Shown: positions 31,005 through 42,427, numbered from the stretch's first letter. The stretch is DNA of 64,000 bases from Angiostrongylus vasorum (GCA_018806985.1 JADANN010000366.1:2046001-2110000); one strand, 5' to 3'. The notes: a model not told the origin generated them from the letters alone. A program made the numbers and translations.

Positions 31005-31170
31005 TGGTGGTGAACGCGTTACTACCCGGAAAGGACAATAGCGCGTTCGTTGCCCACCGCAGACACCTGCGGTCCGGAGTTTTGCAAATATCTCAGCATC
31101 GTTGAGGTTATATTTCGCAATATACCCTGCCATTAAAAAAGAATAGGTAGTAAATAAAACGGTTAAGATT
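31005..31170 (+). repeat. SINE-3, right-hand part
   Basis: Contains GTGTGGTGGTGAACGCGTTA (A-box-like), GCGCGTTCGTTGCCCACC (B-box-like), TTTTGCAAATATCTCAGC and the AAAAGAATAGG-TAGTAAATAAA tail. The leader is missing. Confidence 0.75.
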
Positions 31171-31566
31171 ATGAGAAAGTATTTGATAGCGTGGTAACTA
31201 ATGGTGCAGCGATACACCCTATACAGGAACAATTTCAGATTGCAATTGTTATTATAGAGCGACGAACGGCTTTTTTCACCGACCAAAAGTTATTTCAACT
31301 GGTAAAGGAATACGACAAGGACACAACATTGCCAAAGCCGTTAACGGCGGCTCCGTAGTCATGCGGTCGGGCTACTGTGACTACATAGGGGTTCGTACTG
31401 ATGGACCATTTTCGCCGAATACCACTTTGCCAACGACATCCTTTTTCTCAAGCGGCGCTGTAAAGGTGTGAATACATAAGTGTGAATGAGAACGCTTAGG
31501 GTGAACTCAAGGAAGCAGGGAATTTTTTGTATCTTGTTTTCAATCTCCTTTCAACGGTTTGACACT

Positions 31567-31922
31567 TCATCATGCCTAGGAGGCGCCCTGCGTGTCGGAC
31601 CGCGGTGCACAGCGAAAAGATTCATCTCTGCCAAGCTGAAAAAGAGTCCGGCCTTTCCATCAGGAAGCACACTTAAGATCAAGCCAATACTAGAGTCCAC
31701 CACTATCCTGGTATTAAATTAGTAGCATTGTGGCCAATCTCTCTGATCCACAAGGGCTGCTACTGCGTGGAATAGTGACGACCTGGGGGAAGGCTTCGAC
31801 TAGGCTGACCTCGGGACCTCAAGGACCCAAGGTAGCTAAACCAGCAAAACTCCGAGAATGACGGAAATTATGCTGCGTCAACTGGCGAAGACGGGCATCC
31901 AAATATCGAAGTATCCAAGTAG
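31567..31922 (+). repeat. SINE-4 copy
   Basis: Contains the body motifs CATCAGGAAGC and AAGCCAATAC, ending GAAGTATCCAAGTAG. The 5-prime part is diverged. Confidence 0.65.
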
Positions 31923-32201
31923 TTTTCAATTTATCCTCTAAGCTCTTCAATGTATTGTTTCATGGTTTTGAAATAAAAAAGAGCCTAGATAAGTTGGTGT
32001 CCATTGAACCATCACCATTTAATGTTAAACCAGTCATTAGTTGTATAAGCAGATCAAAGCGTAGAATAACAATGCTACCAAAACCTCATCGTCACTCAGT
32101 TGCTTAAAATTCATACTAACCAATCTACCGGAATACCAGAATATGTCAGTATCATCTGCGGTGCGCGAAAGCAAACAACACGCTTGTAATGAAGTCATTC
32201 A

Positions 32202-32477
32202 ATGTTACATCATTATATTAATGTATCGAATGACTATGCGATGCAAGCCGTTCTCAAGCTATTCGTAGAAAATGAAAGTAGAATAAACATGTATGGCTTA
32301 TCGATTCAACAACTAATGCATCTCTTGTCGGGAACATATTGTGCACAAGTCAGAGAGGTCGGGATGCTTTTTATAGCTAAAGTGGAAGCTCCAGTTTTTC
32401 GATCACCTACCAGTGCTCTGCCGTCGATACACATGCGACTGCTTCACTGTCTGGTTTACACAAAAACAAAAGTATGA
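32202..32477 (+). CDS. Unidentified 91-codon open frame
   Basis: ATG-initiated (YINVSNDYAMQAVLKLFVEN, then GLSIQQLMHLLSGTYCAQVR) and protein-like in its first two thirds. No family was recognised, no introns were evident, and the nearest repeats begin 140 bases later. It could be an exon or a chance frame. Confidence 0.33.
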   Translation: MLHHYINVSNDYAMQAVLKLFVENESRINMYGLSIQQLMHLLSGTYCAQVREVGMLFIAKVEAPVFRSPTSALPSIHMRLLHCLVYTKTKV

Positions 32478-32614
32478 GTGCTTCAACTTGTTAAATAGGC
32501 AGTCAGAGTGTGTAAAATTCACGCGGGAAAAACCAACTAAGAACTGACTTATATTCTTTAACATTCAAATAAAGCTCCAAGAAAGTGGCTGTATAACAAA
32601 ATAGTATCGACAAT

Positions 32615-32914
32615 CTGTATCACCTGTAGTCCCGTTGATCCTCGAGTGACTCGAGCGGGCGCCAGTAAGTCTTCCATTTTTTCCCTGTCGCGTGCAAGAG
32701 TAACCCAATGGGTTCTGTTCGCTCTAGGGACTCGTCGAGCATCATATCTTTCTTCAAGGCTCTTTGTGAAGAACTCTGGTCATCGAGTCGGTGGTCTTCC
32801 TGCAGTACGTTTGACATCCCGAGGAATCCAGTCACTAACGGCTCATGTCCATCGGTTGTCATTCATACGCATTACGTGTCCGGCCCACCTGATCTTCGAC
32901 TGTTTGGCGTACAG
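32615..32914 (-). mobile_element. RTE LINE 3-prime end fragment (block copy A)
   Basis: The minus strand carries KQSKIRWAGHVMRM-type text through GVDQRDYR and ends TACAGGTGATACAG. It belongs to the composite block repeated at 45121-46790. Confidence 0.8.
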
Positions 32915-33500
32915 GTGGCGTATATCGACAAATAAGTAGCAAAAATATATTAGGGGCACAAATTATCCTTTCGTCCTTCAAATATGAAAAAAGCGGTAGT
33001 CAAAACACGTCTTTCGAATGGCTAAAAATGTGTGCACAAGAGCAGAGGAAGGGAAGGGATCGCTAAACGTGACACGAAAAATAACCATTTCCAATGCTAC
33101 AAAGTAGAAGCCACTCGCTTTAGACAAAAAGGTAGAGTTGTTCACCTAAACAAGGTTTCGAACGTAACTAAGATTCCCTTTAAGCTACCCTTTCAAATCA
33201 AATGAAATAAATTACGCAGTTAAGAGACCATTAAGAAAAAAGTGATACTGAAATTCATGTGGCGATTATTGACGTCCCACCCAATTCCCCTACGCCGTCA
33301 GTTAGCTCGCAACCGTCTCTTTGATCGTTTGTGCAGCTCAGAAAGCTGTACGATCTGGATCTAACAGGAGAGACGAGGATTGCATACATGTAAGGTATGC
33401 GGTGAGGAGTAGATTGGGAAAAATGGTAGACCACATTGTGTTGGCAAAAAAACATCTAGATGGTAAACACTGAAAATCGTCAATGTACTCCTCTAGATGC
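32915..33500 (+). mobile_element. PLE fragment between RTE pieces (block copy A)
   Basis: The plus strand reads as a PLE linker and endonuclease start: HLNKVSNVTKIPFKLP, a stop, then VAIIDVP, RRQLARNRLFDRLCSS, VCGEELIGKNGR. The last is a YIGETGR-like block with Lys-Asn replacing Glu-Thr. Several stops and frameshifts. Nearly the same sequence is at 45435-46050. Confidence 0.7.
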
Positions 33501-34415
33501 ACCACCTGGATCACTTATAGTTCCGACGGTCGTCCAGTGACACGAACGAGTGCTAGTAAATCTTCCATTTTTTTCTGCCGCGTGCAAGAGCTAGCCCCGT
33601 AAGTTGTGCTCGTTCTAGACACTCACTGAGCATCATATCATTTTTCTAGGATTTTGGTGAAGAACTCTGACCATGGGGGTCGGTGGTCTTCTTGCAAAAC
33701 GTTTAACATCCCGAGGAATCCAGTTACTAACGGCTCCTGTCAATCGGTTGTCATTCATATGCATTACGTGTCCGGCCCACCTTATCTTCGACTGTTTGGC
33801 ATACAGAACGACATCTTTGATTTTTTGACCGTTGTCACAGGTCGGAGCTTCGGATTTCTTTCCTTACTTGCGTGATACTCCTAGCATCGTCCTTTCGAGT
33901 GCTCGTTCAATAACGCCGACCGATTTTTCATCCCACCTATGCAGCAACCAAGTTTCTGATGCATACGTTAACGCAAGAAGTACCGTTGAGTCGAAAAGGT
34001 TGATACGGAGTCGGGTGTTCTTTCCTCTTCATTACAACCTTGATGTTCTTGAAAGCTCCGCAACCCGTTCGTTTTCTTGTGCTCAACCTTGGGGTTAAGT
34101 CGTTCATCACGATGATTTCTCGACTTAGATAGACGTGACTGGAGCATTCGGAGATATTCATTTTGTTGAACGTGCCTGAATGGGGCATACGAAACCAATC
34201 CGTTTTCAATAAACATCGTTTTTTGTGAGGTTTAGTCGAAGACCAATCTTTCCACAGGCTTTATCAAACTCGGCAAGCATTCGTTTTTACTAGGAAAGCA
34301 TTCGTTTTGCGTATTCGTTGATGCCTGATGTTATAAGGACGATATCATCAACAAAGCGAAGATGGTTTAATTGCCGACCGTCTATTTTCACTCCCATTTT
34401 GTCCCACTCCAGTGT

Positions 34416-34784
34416 TCACATAAAGTCCTCGAGTGCCGCAGTAAATAATTTTTGCAAGATGATATCGTCTTGGCTAACCCTTTTTTTGACGTCGAAGCTA
34501 ATGTCGTTGTAGAATGGTGATATCTCGGCTGTGAAACTTTTACACATCTCAAGAAGAGTCCTTGCATGCGGAGTAGGAAATTGCTGATTGTCGAGGACTT
34601 CCATCACCGCTTCTATCACAACTGGGTCGAAAGCATTCTTTAAATCTATAAAAGTGAGACAGAGCGGTCTTTTGTACTCTTGCGATACTTCAGTGAGCGT
34701 TCTTATCGTGTGGGTGTGGTCCATTAAATCCTTTTCGAAACCTTGCTTGCTCACATGGCTGCCCTTTGTCCAGTGTTCTGTCAA
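34416..34784 (-). pseudogene. RTE reverse transcriptase palm fragment
   Basis: Residues 40-60 read RPLCLTFIDLKNAFDPVVIE (RT motif A with F-I-D-L-K-x-A-F-D). Later SPFYNDISFDVKKRVSQDDI corresponds to the RQGDxxS block with substitutions. The FADD motif lies beyond the end in another frame. Confidence 0.82.
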
Positions 34785-34790
34785 TCCCGT

Positions 34791-35225
34791 TTAGGATGAG
34801 TCGAGTGAAAAGTTTGTAGACGATAGACAGCAAGCAAATTGGGCGATAGTTGCCGATATCGTGTAGGTCACTTTTCGTGAACAATAACATGGTCTAGCTG
34901 GTCTTCCACTGAGTAGGGACATTAAATCCAGACAGGTAACGTGTGAACACCGAGGCAGTGTTTTTGTGAGGACTGGCGGAAGGTTCTTCAGGTGTTCTGG
35001 TCTTGTCCTGTCCGGAGCTGGTGCTGTTAGATTTCCCTCCGACGACATAGCATGTCCTATTTCGAAAGGAAGAACCGGTGGTGCGACATATCCATCCTCC
35101 TTCATTTCATGTGAGGGAAAGAGGACGTGGCTATTGGAGATATCTGAGCAGTAATCGTGAATGATTTTCCTCGTTGCCTTTTTGGACGCTGTAACTATTC
35201 CGTCTGCGCATTGGAGTGCAACCAT
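34791..35225 (-). pseudogene. RTE linker between endonuclease and RT
   Basis: A 144-codon frame including IIHDYCSDISNSHV, VLPFEIGHAMSSEGNLTAPA and TRPEHLKNLPPVLTKTL, the A-P-G-P-D-R-I-K-P-E-H-type entry to RTE RT domains. The frame is lost after LPRCSH. Confidence 0.8.
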
Positions 35226-36559
35226 CTTGGTTTTGTAACTGGCAAAGCTTCGGTGGCTTTGCGAATGATTTCCCCAGCATCTGTTGCTTCGAACATAACT
35301 GCTGCTCTTTTCTAAGGTCTTCTTTTACAACTATTTGCATTGTTTAGCATGTTCGGACGTTAGTTAGGTTGCCTACAACTCGTGCGGTTCCAACCTGGCG
35401 TATTAGCTCGAGTGTTTCTGGAGACAGACGTCTATTGGTGACTTTCCAACTCACAGCTTTCACAGCTCTAACTTGAAGGTGTAGAGTGAGCCGATTGTAT
35501 TCTTTGTCAATAGTATCGAGAACGGTATCTTCCCCAAAACGCGGCTAGTACATAGAATAAATCCTAGTTTTTGGCGGTTTTGGGACTCTTTTTTGAATTT
35601 GGTTGCTTTTTTCTTTGTCCGTGAGAAGTGAAATCCTGCATAAAGGAGGCGATGGTCTGATCCCGTTTAGAATTTTGGGACAACAGCGACATCGGTAAGG
35701 CAGAACCTTCGATTTACTATCATGTAGTTTATTTCGCTATGGTGCTCACCACTAGGAAACTCCCACTTCCAATGTTGAGCTTTGGACTTTTGAAATTGCG
35801 AGTTACCATGAATGTACTTGGCCGTCGTGATAAACTCAGACAACTGCTCACCCTACTCATTTCGTTCTAATTTCTTGGATCTCAATGTGACGTTCTTCAT
35901 ACGCTGTTCTTGGTCCTATCTTAGCGCTAAAGTCTCCAATGATGTTCTTGAAGAATGTGTGGTCTTCTCTATAGAACTTGTGCACATGTGGAACGCTTCG
36001 ACTTTGCCTTCGTCATAGGTTGATGTTGAATTAAGTACTCTAACGAGCACTCAGATGCAAGTGTGCGTGCGTCCTTTGTAAGATAGGCGGCCTGAAATGG
36101 CCTTGGGATTTTGGCAGCACTCCGCACTCGTCCTACCCAATGCTTGCGTACTGGAGGCTCATTCGCCAGCACGGGGATAAGGCCTACCTGTTTAAGCCGT
36201 TGATATCCATATATACCTTCCTGAGCTGTTAACGTGTGGCTGAGTGTACTCACGTGTAGCTTACCAATCTCACTCAGAATAGCCGGGAGGCTTATTAGTT
36301 GAAGGCAACTCTTAACCGACTTCCATTTGTTCTCCAATCACTTGATTATAGGCTTTTGGCGGAATAGGCCCGTAGAATATAACCCTTACTGACAAAAAAC
36401 ACACCCACGCACGTATGCACAAATGCGCCTTTCTAAACACGGAAGGTATGTGTCAAATCGCTGCAGAAGAAGCCGCAAGTACATCCTCTGGGTCCAATTA
36501 CGTCTCATAGACGTTGCTTTGGTACGCGACTAACCCTCTTTTTCGTCACCTTGTCGACG

Positions 36560-36930
36560 CGCCACTTGCCACGCGTCTAACCGGGGAGAGACCCCTGTAT
36601 GAGGGAGATTCGTGGATAGTGAGTATAGACCGGTTAAAATAATTTGCTGTCGATCTACCAGTCTTGGAGATAGTGTAGACAAGCCGAGCAGAACTAAAGA
36701 GTATTTCTGTTGGTGGGTGATTGCTGATGGCACCGTTAGGCGGACAACTTGCTGAGAGGAAGGCAAGGACCTCAATGGTGCAGTGAGTAACACGTGAGCC
36801 TCCGGAATGGGCAGTCGCCGATTGGAATCTGATCTGAGGTCTAGGTTGTGCAAATATGTCAGCATCATTGTAGCTGTATTTCACATAATACCTAACTGTG
36901 GAAAAGTAATAGGCTGAAGAAAAAGTTATG
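36560..36930 (+). repeat. SINE-3, diverged copy
   Basis: Family landmarks in plus orientation: GGTGATTGCTGATGGCA, GCTGAGAGGAAGGCAAGGAC, GTGCAGTGAGTAACACG, GTTGTGCAAATATGTCAGCA and the AGGCTGAAG tail. It abuts the 5-prime end of the RTE LINE. Confidence 0.6.
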
Positions 36931-37765
36931 CATTTCGACTTCATCTTAAGAGTGTTTATTCTTGGACACATCGACAGCGAAATTTTGAGAACGAAATGAA
37001 TTTAAGCGGTCATTTCGTGCCACATGTCTTCTACGTTAAGACCATCTGTTGCTATTGATCGAATTGTTTCCTCTCGGTATAGCTCTACAAGAGTGTAGCC
37101 AGGTCTTGACCATATGTAGTCGCTGTACTTGTGAATTATAGGAAGTCTATCCAGTTTTTTTATAATCTTAAGCCTGGCACTAATTTGGCTAAAGATACAT
37201 CAGCCTTGGATGAATCCATGCGCGACCGAACTACCTATCCATCGTGCATTGCGGTTAAATTCTGACGGCTACGTCTCCAGGTCTGCTTTAAGAGCAGTGG
37301 TTGTAGTATTATCCACTTTTACACACATTGAAGCAGTACACGACTAAAGTGATGTTAACCTAGCAGCAAATCTCACATAATGAAAGATGGATATTAAAAA
37401 TGTTGGCCATGAGATTTGGGATATTACAAAAACGATTTGGAAATAAAGGAAAAAATGATGGAGAAGTAACAAATTACAAATTTCGTCACCTTATGCAGAA
37501 AGTCAATCAGAGCATTGACATCGTTTGGTCTATTGCCATTCATAGCGCATTTATCACAATCATTAATTAGCATATTCACCTACTTGGATGAAGGAAGAAG
37601 GAAGAGCTTACCGATGATTTATCTGTACAGCAATGCGACTGAGTTGATCCGTGCTTCACATTCACCAAAGAGCATTCTCCACTCAAAATACGACTTTGTT
37701 TTTTTGTCCCTATAATCCGAAACATAGATGATTCAAAACGTTTTCGTTACAGGAGGACTGTTACA
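36931..37765. other. Intergenic, nothing recognised
   Basis: About 0.8 kb with no exon or known repeat. Confidence 0.35.
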
Positions 37766-37990
37766 AGATACCACCACAATGGTTCTGAGATATGAACAAA
37801 ACTTGGAACCCCAAATGAGCCTGGAGCCCACGATTGTTTTTTCTCATTTTACAAGGTGTAATCTTGGGTTCGAAGGTTCATCCGTTGTTTCGAGTTTTGC
37901 TCATATCTCAGCATCATTGCGGTCACACTTGACTCTATATTTTACCCTAGAAACATAATAATAGGCAATAAATAGAAGTTAAGCATTGCT
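37766..37990 (+). repeat. SINE-3-like, diverged
   Basis: GGAGCCCACGATTG and TTTTGCTCATATCTCAGCAT resemble the tRNA-like and tail parts, ending TAGGCAATAAATAGAAG as in other copies. Confidence 0.45.
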
Positions 37991-37997
37991 CGTAATA

Positions 37998-38068
37998 AAT
38001 CCCACGTCCGACTTTCTATTAACCTCGGCATTGATCAAGTAATTCTTCGTGTTCTCGTTGAGCAGAGT
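37998..38068 (+). mobile_element. PLE terminal-repeat start fragment
   Basis: CCACGTCCGACTTTCTATTA and CCTCGGCATTGATCAAGTAA match the left ends at 42432 and 55985, then the match stops. Confidence 0.55.
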
Positions 38069-38069
38069 A

Positions 38070-38965
38070 AAAAATCGTTAGAATGTAACGTTGCCAACGA
38101 GCGAAACGTGTATTTATAAGTTGCATAAAAATCTGTACTTCTGGGTGCAAAGAAGTCGCTGAAGGCAGTTTCGCGCTCGGTTTCTTTTTTTGGAGCATCT
38201 TTCGCTGATGAATTTATTTATTTATTTGTTCATTTAAATTTTCGACAAATACAGCAAACATCCCGTTGAAGTTTGTGCTGCATTTTGACTATTTCGGAGA
38301 CGCTGTTCTCTTCTGTAGTCGTTTCGTCAGAGTTCAGGAAGCTGTAATAGATCAGGCCAGATAGAGACAGCGAAGCAAACAGCATGTCCTGTCGGTGCGA
38401 TTTTGGCTTTGCGAACTGGTGTGGCGCTTCATCGTTTTCAAATACTGAGGCTGTCGTCGCTGTTGATTTCAGAAGGGTATAATTTCGTTCTGCATCACAA
38501 TGCTGTTGTTCAGCAGGTCGTTCTATTTACGTAGTTGAGCCGACGATGCCTCAAAACTACGATTTCTCTGACTGTTATTTAATTTGTGCGGCATCCACAG
38601 TCCGAGCCTTTTCGACCTTGCATTGTTTTTCGAAATGTTCTGAAACTGTTGAGATAATTACACTGAGTTTTTCTGCAAGTTCTCGAACAGGTATACGTGT
38701 ATACGCTAGCAGAAAAGCCACTAATTAGGAAACATTATTAGCAGGAGAATATCGGAATTTTCCAACCCAAGGCCATGACCCCGTACCTCGTTGATGTTAC
38801 GAACCGTTTGTGCCGTACACATCCGAGTTTGCACTATTAAAAGAAAACTTGTCGTAATAGCTGTTTTAACGTCATTATTTCCATCTCGCAAATTTTTTTG
38901 CAAGAACGCGATTCATGTTGAAATTCAATCATACGAATCGCAAGTGCCTAAAATTCGATATGCAA
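38070..38965. other. Intergenic, nothing firm
   Basis: Short plus-strand frames at 38546-38728 and 38791-38979 are not convincing. No repeat of the named families. Confidence 0.35.
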
Positions 38966-38967
38966 CA

Positions 38968-39285
38968 GTATGGCGTTAGAACGTACCAAACAATCGAAGA
39001 TAAGGTGGGGCGGACACGTAATGCGTATGAGTGGCAACCGATGGACAGGAGCCGTTAGTGACTGGATTCCTCGGAATGTCAAGCGTACTGCAGTAAGACC
39101 ACCGACCCGATGGTCAGAGTTCTTCACAAAGAGCCTTGAAGAAAGATATGATGCTCGACGAGTCCCTAGAGCGAGCAGAACCCATTGGGCTACTCTTGCA
39201 CGCGACAGGGGAAAAATGGAAGACTTACTGGCGCCCGCTCGAGTCACTCGACGATCAGCGGGACTACAGGTGATATAGGTGATGG
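38968..39285 (+). mobile_element. RTE LINE 3-prime end fragment
   Basis: The 102-codon frame ([20 protein letters not shown], then [20 protein letters not shown]) is the C-terminal end of the RTE protein. It terminates GGACTACAGGTGATATAGG, the element 3-prime end. It is 5-prime truncated, as is typical of LINE insertions. Confidence 0.85.
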
Positions 39286-39430
39286 CGTTATAATAAAAAA
39301 ACCTTTGCTAAGACACATAGAAGAAGAATGAATTCCCAAACCATTAATCTTTGAGCAACCTCAGCATCGGCGTACTCGTGGTTTGTACTCTTATAAAAGT
39401 TATTATAATATTATTGATAAGTTTATTTAA

Positions 39431-39712
39431 GGGCGCGTATGGCGCAGTGGTAAGAGGCGCCACTGCGAAACCCACGTGGGATTGATCCCGCGCCCTTGGC
39501 CCACCAAGCCTTCTATCCCTTCGGGGTCGGAAAATTGGATTGGTACCAGACTTGTCTGGGAGGATAGCACCACTGGCTCGATACATCGTTAGGCCACCGT
39601 GAGTCATTGTGTAGACCACATATGCATTCAATCACCTCCAGCGATACTTAATGAAGTCAAATGCATGGCGCATCCCACAAGGATTGATCAACGCCGAGAG
39701 CTCTATCTTTCA
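39431..39712 (+). repeat. SINE-1, full copy
   Basis: GGGCGCGTATGGCGCAGTGG head, GGGATTGATCCCGCGCCC (B-box-like arm), central domain with CTTCGGGGTCGGAAAATTGG, tail GATCAACGCCGAGAGCTCTA. A good reference copy. Confidence 0.85.
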
Positions 39713-39847
39713 TTTTTTTTATATTTATAGAAACCTTGAGATTAGCTTATAGCTTATACAATTATGTACTTTAACTGCGTGATATACATGAAGGACATTG
39801 CTTTTACATTTCGCTCATCTCTAGTTGTCGAATACTTTTTTATTTTC

Positions 39848-40217
39848 ATATGACCCGTCTTCACGTCTACTGTGCGGATAACAGCACACTTCCCAAGTTC
39901 GATTCGTTTCCACGAGTCTATCATCCACAAACGTCTTCCAAGGTTTACTTTATGTGGGACTTTGGATGCTGCTTGAGGATGTTCATTTCACCTTGAATGA
40001 TGAAGAGTGCTGGCTGAGTCGATTCTCCCTAGAGTACTTAGATAACCGGGCTAGAAATTTCCCACTTGGATTACAGAGAATGCCTCTTTGCAGGACAAGT
40101 CCGGTGCCCATTTCTCCATCTCGGAAGGGATGAAAGCCTTGGTGAGCCTGTGGGGGGATCGAACCAGCACCGTGTTCATGGTGATCAGCATCACTACCAC
40201 TGCGCTATCTATTTCCT
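39848..40217 (-). repeat. SINE-2 copy
   Basis: The minus-strand head GGAAATAGATAGCGCAGTGG is followed by a GGTTCGATCCCCCC B box, the central domain and a far end GTGAAGACGGGTCATATG. Confidence 0.8.
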
Positions 40218-41040
40218 GTCATCGAACATTACAGAGGCAATACAGTTCGTCTCAGCTTCTACTGTTGTCTGTGATAGTGTCAAGATAACGCTGATTTTCT
40301 AACAGTTTTGTTATATGTTCAGTAGCACAATCCTAATACATGTGAGAATCCAAACAAATGCACAAATAAACGTATTACTCTTCTAAAGATGATATTCCCC
40401 CCGATTTCGTCCATTGGCTAAGTCCATATGAAGTGCCGTAGCCCGAAACGCCAACCGGATTCGTTCGCCATGCGCGGGTGGCGGAACGTCTCTGACAGAA
40501 GCAAAGTGCCACGGTGTGCCATCACAGCATTCCGATTTTCTCCTTTCACTGATTTGCGTCTCGAATTGAGTTAAACTGATATTTCTTATTACACAGAGAA
40601 ATTACAGTCTTCTCTCTAGAATTTCATATCTTTGGTATAACGCGTTTCCAGAAATCAACGGAGTAGCTAAAAGAAACTTTAAAAAAGAAGTTTTTATGAC
40701 TTACGTAGAAGAGTGTAGTTAAAAAAACAACATAAAAGAAGAGCCAGCGTCTGCGTAATCACACGAAAATGAAAACAAAGTAGAATTAGAAGATACGAAA
40801 TGAATTCGAGAAGAGTGAAGTTCTTCTAGTTTTCATTGCTTTCGGTTTTGTGATACTCACTTTCTTCTTTGAAAAATTAGCAAGGCATAACTCCATGCAC
40901 ACACAATGCTTTCTTTCGATTAAAATTCTTTAAGTGAAATAGAGAAGAAAGCAGACGGTTCTCTTCTTTGTTTTATCCTTTTCGATAACAGAGATTGCGA
41001 CATGTGACAGTAGTGTTTTATCGTTGCGGGAGAGGGTTAG
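40218..41040. other. Upstream region, nothing firm
   Basis: About 0.8 kb of AT-rich sequence ahead of a TATA-like CATAAATAG (41049-41057). No known repeat. Confidence 0.35.
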
Positions 41041-41048
41041 GCGGTGGC

Positions 41049-41143
41049 ATAAATAGACGACAGCAGGTCACGACGTGTTCTTTCCTTCAATGACAACATT
41101 CTCCTTTTTCATTTTTCTGATTGTTGGCCAGGTGGACATCATG
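41049..41143 (+). other. Possible TATA box and signal-peptide-like start
   Basis: CATAAATAG is followed 33 bases later by an ATG (41090) encoding MTTFSFFIFLIVGQ, with a CAG/GTGGAC donor-like site. This resembles the first exon of the secreted-peptide gene at 41652, but no second exon was found before the SINE at 41243. It may be a broken paralogue. Confidence 0.25.
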
Positions 41144-41242
41144 ATGTTCTTCTCCTCAACCGTAGTATTTGAAGCTTCTTATTATGATAGAGTGCCTAAT
41201 ACTTTGCTGTATCCTCTGTCGAATATTTTATGTGCTTGTAAA

Positions 41243-41522
41243 GGACGCGTGTGGCGCAGTGGTGAGAGGCACCCTACAACACACACAGGGGATCGATCCC
41301 CCACTCCCGTGGCCCACCAAGCCTTCCATCCCTCCGTGGTCGGCAAATTGGTACCGGACTTGTTTGCGAGGATAGCAACACTGGCGCGATACATCGGTAG
41401 GCCAGTGCGAGTCATTGTAGAGGCCAGATATACATTCAATAACCACCAGCGATGCTTAGTGAAGTCGAATGCATAGCGCAATCCTCAGGGATTGATCAAC
41501 GGCGAGAGCTTTATCCTTTCTT
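41243..41522 (+). repeat. SINE-1, full copy
   Basis: GGACGCGTGTGGCGCAGTGG head, GGATCGATCCCCC B box, GGTCGGCAAATTGGTACCGG central domain, GAGAGCTTTATCCTTTC tail. It sits about 130 bases upstream of the small secreted-peptide gene. Confidence 0.85.
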
Positions 41523-41612
41523 ATCAATCCATCATGTTCGTTGTTTACATCAAGAAATCGTAGTCATTGCATTGTATCGAAGAAGGGAAGATTTAAACAG
41601 CTAGTAAATATT

Positions 41613-41620
41613 CAGATAAG
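41613..41620 (+). promoter_or_regulatory. GATA-type site (CAGATAAG)
   Basis: A consensus GATA-factor site 31 bases before the start codon of the secreted-peptide gene. In nematodes such sites commonly drive intestinal or epidermal expression. Functional assignment is inference. Confidence 0.4.
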
Positions 41621-41651
41621 TGAGATTTGTTAGGTGCTCGCAACTACCACA

Positions 41652-41715
41652 ATGAAGACTTTTTTGCCAGTTATTCTGTCTATTTCTTTGGTCTTGGTTT
41701 CTGGACAGTTCCACG
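41652..41715 (+). CDS. Gly/His-rich secreted peptide, exon 1
   Basis: ATG in an ACCACAATG context opens a clear signal peptide, MKTFLPVILSISLVLVSG, then QFH. The exon ends at a G/GTAAGG donor in phase 1. The 59-base intron ends in ACTTTAG. The alternative acceptor at 41758 leads to a stop, so 41774 is the right one. Full product is 81 residues over three exons. Confidence 0.78.
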
Positions 41716-41774
41716 GTAAGGCAACTGAAACAAAGTGCATGAAAAAAAATCTGTTTAGATGATTACTACTTTAG

Positions 41775-41915
41775 GAGGCCATGATTATGGTCACCATAGT
41801 TTTTCACACTCTGATGAGCATCACGGTGGCCACCAGCCCTATGGTGGTGGCTACGGAAGTGGCTACGGTCACGATGCCGGTCACGGCTACTATGGCAATC
41901 ACGGAGGTGTTTTCG
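41775..41915 (+). CDS. Gly/His-rich secreted peptide, exon 2
   Basis: Forty-seven codons very rich in Gly, His and Tyr (EHHGGHQPYGGGYGSGYGHD). The exon ends at a non-canonical GC donor, CG/GCAAGT. GC-AG introns are a known minor class and otherwise follow the strong donor consensus, as here. If unspliced, the frame would add SLLYN and stop. Composition recalls nematode Gly/Tyr-rich antimicrobial or cuticle-linked peptides (caenacin/NLP type), but no repeat motif proves it. Confidence 0.75.
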
Positions 41916-42025
41916 GCAAGTCATTACTATACAATTAAACACTGTCACACTGTCTGTCACTGTTTGAAAACGAGGAAAGTCATTTTCGGCTTTTTTTAGA
42001 GTTCCTAATTCTGTCGACAATTTAG

Positions 42026-42066
42026 GTCATCATGGGTTGCTAGGAGGTCTCCTTGGAAGAAAATAA
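42026..42066 (+). CDS. Gly/His-rich secreted peptide, exon 3
   Basis: After a CAATTTAG acceptor, 13 codons (HHGLLGGLLGRK) complete the protein in frame and end in TAA. The terminal G-R-K resembles a processing or amidation signal, which fits a secreted bioactive peptide. A poly(A) signal lies about 100 bases downstream. Confidence 0.75.
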
Positions 42067-42162
42067 TGCTGCCTAGAGAGCAACCAAGTGACAGCTTGAG
42101 GACCATCTGAAATGAAATTTCCTTAAGCAGATCGTGCAACTGTATTTCACTGATTTATGGGA

Positions 42163-42168
42163 AATAAA
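42163..42168 (+). terminator. AATAAA polyadenylation signal
   Basis: Canonical hexamer 97 bases after the stop codon of the secreted-peptide gene. Confidence 0.7.
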
Positions 42169-42427
42169 TATGAGAAGTTAGGGCGCTTGGAAACACGTTT
42201 TCACTCGTCTCCTATTGATGGAATGACGTGGGAAAACAAATTTTTGGAAAAAACGACGAAGTTTGGCGCCATCTGCACTTGAAGCTATTTAAGTAAACGT
42301 TTCCAATTTCGTTTGAGAAGAAAAAAACTTAGTACAATTTGCCAAAAGTCGCTGATGGAGAACTTCAGCTTTTTTTAGCACTTTCTTCTCAAGTTTTTCG
42401 AAAGCACATCTCTAATTTCAACAAACT

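Larger units (their letters stand above)
33505..36545 (-). mobile_element. RTE LINE, nearly full length, defective
   Basis: About 3 kb on the minus strand, 5-prime end near 36545 and 3-prime end near 33505. It contains the pre-endonuclease leader (36337-35969), the endonuclease start LTKDARTLASECSLE, the pre-RT segment, the RT blocks LCLTFIDLKNAFDP and SPFYNDISFDVKK, and the C-terminal DRWTKAVSDW-type region. Each part is in a different frame with stops between, so no intact polyprotein is encoded. A truncated endonuclease core lies around 35300-35960. Confidence 0.85.

Noticed and set aside
39431..39510. SINE-1 heads taken as real tRNA genes
   Set aside because: A and B boxes are present, but the rest does not close into a cloverleaf, and each head is followed by the same 200-base body, so these are SINEs.
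41781..41999. Alternative frames on both strands over the secreted-peptide gene
   Set aside because: They are shadows of exon 2; only the spliced frame has a signal peptide and consistent splice phases.
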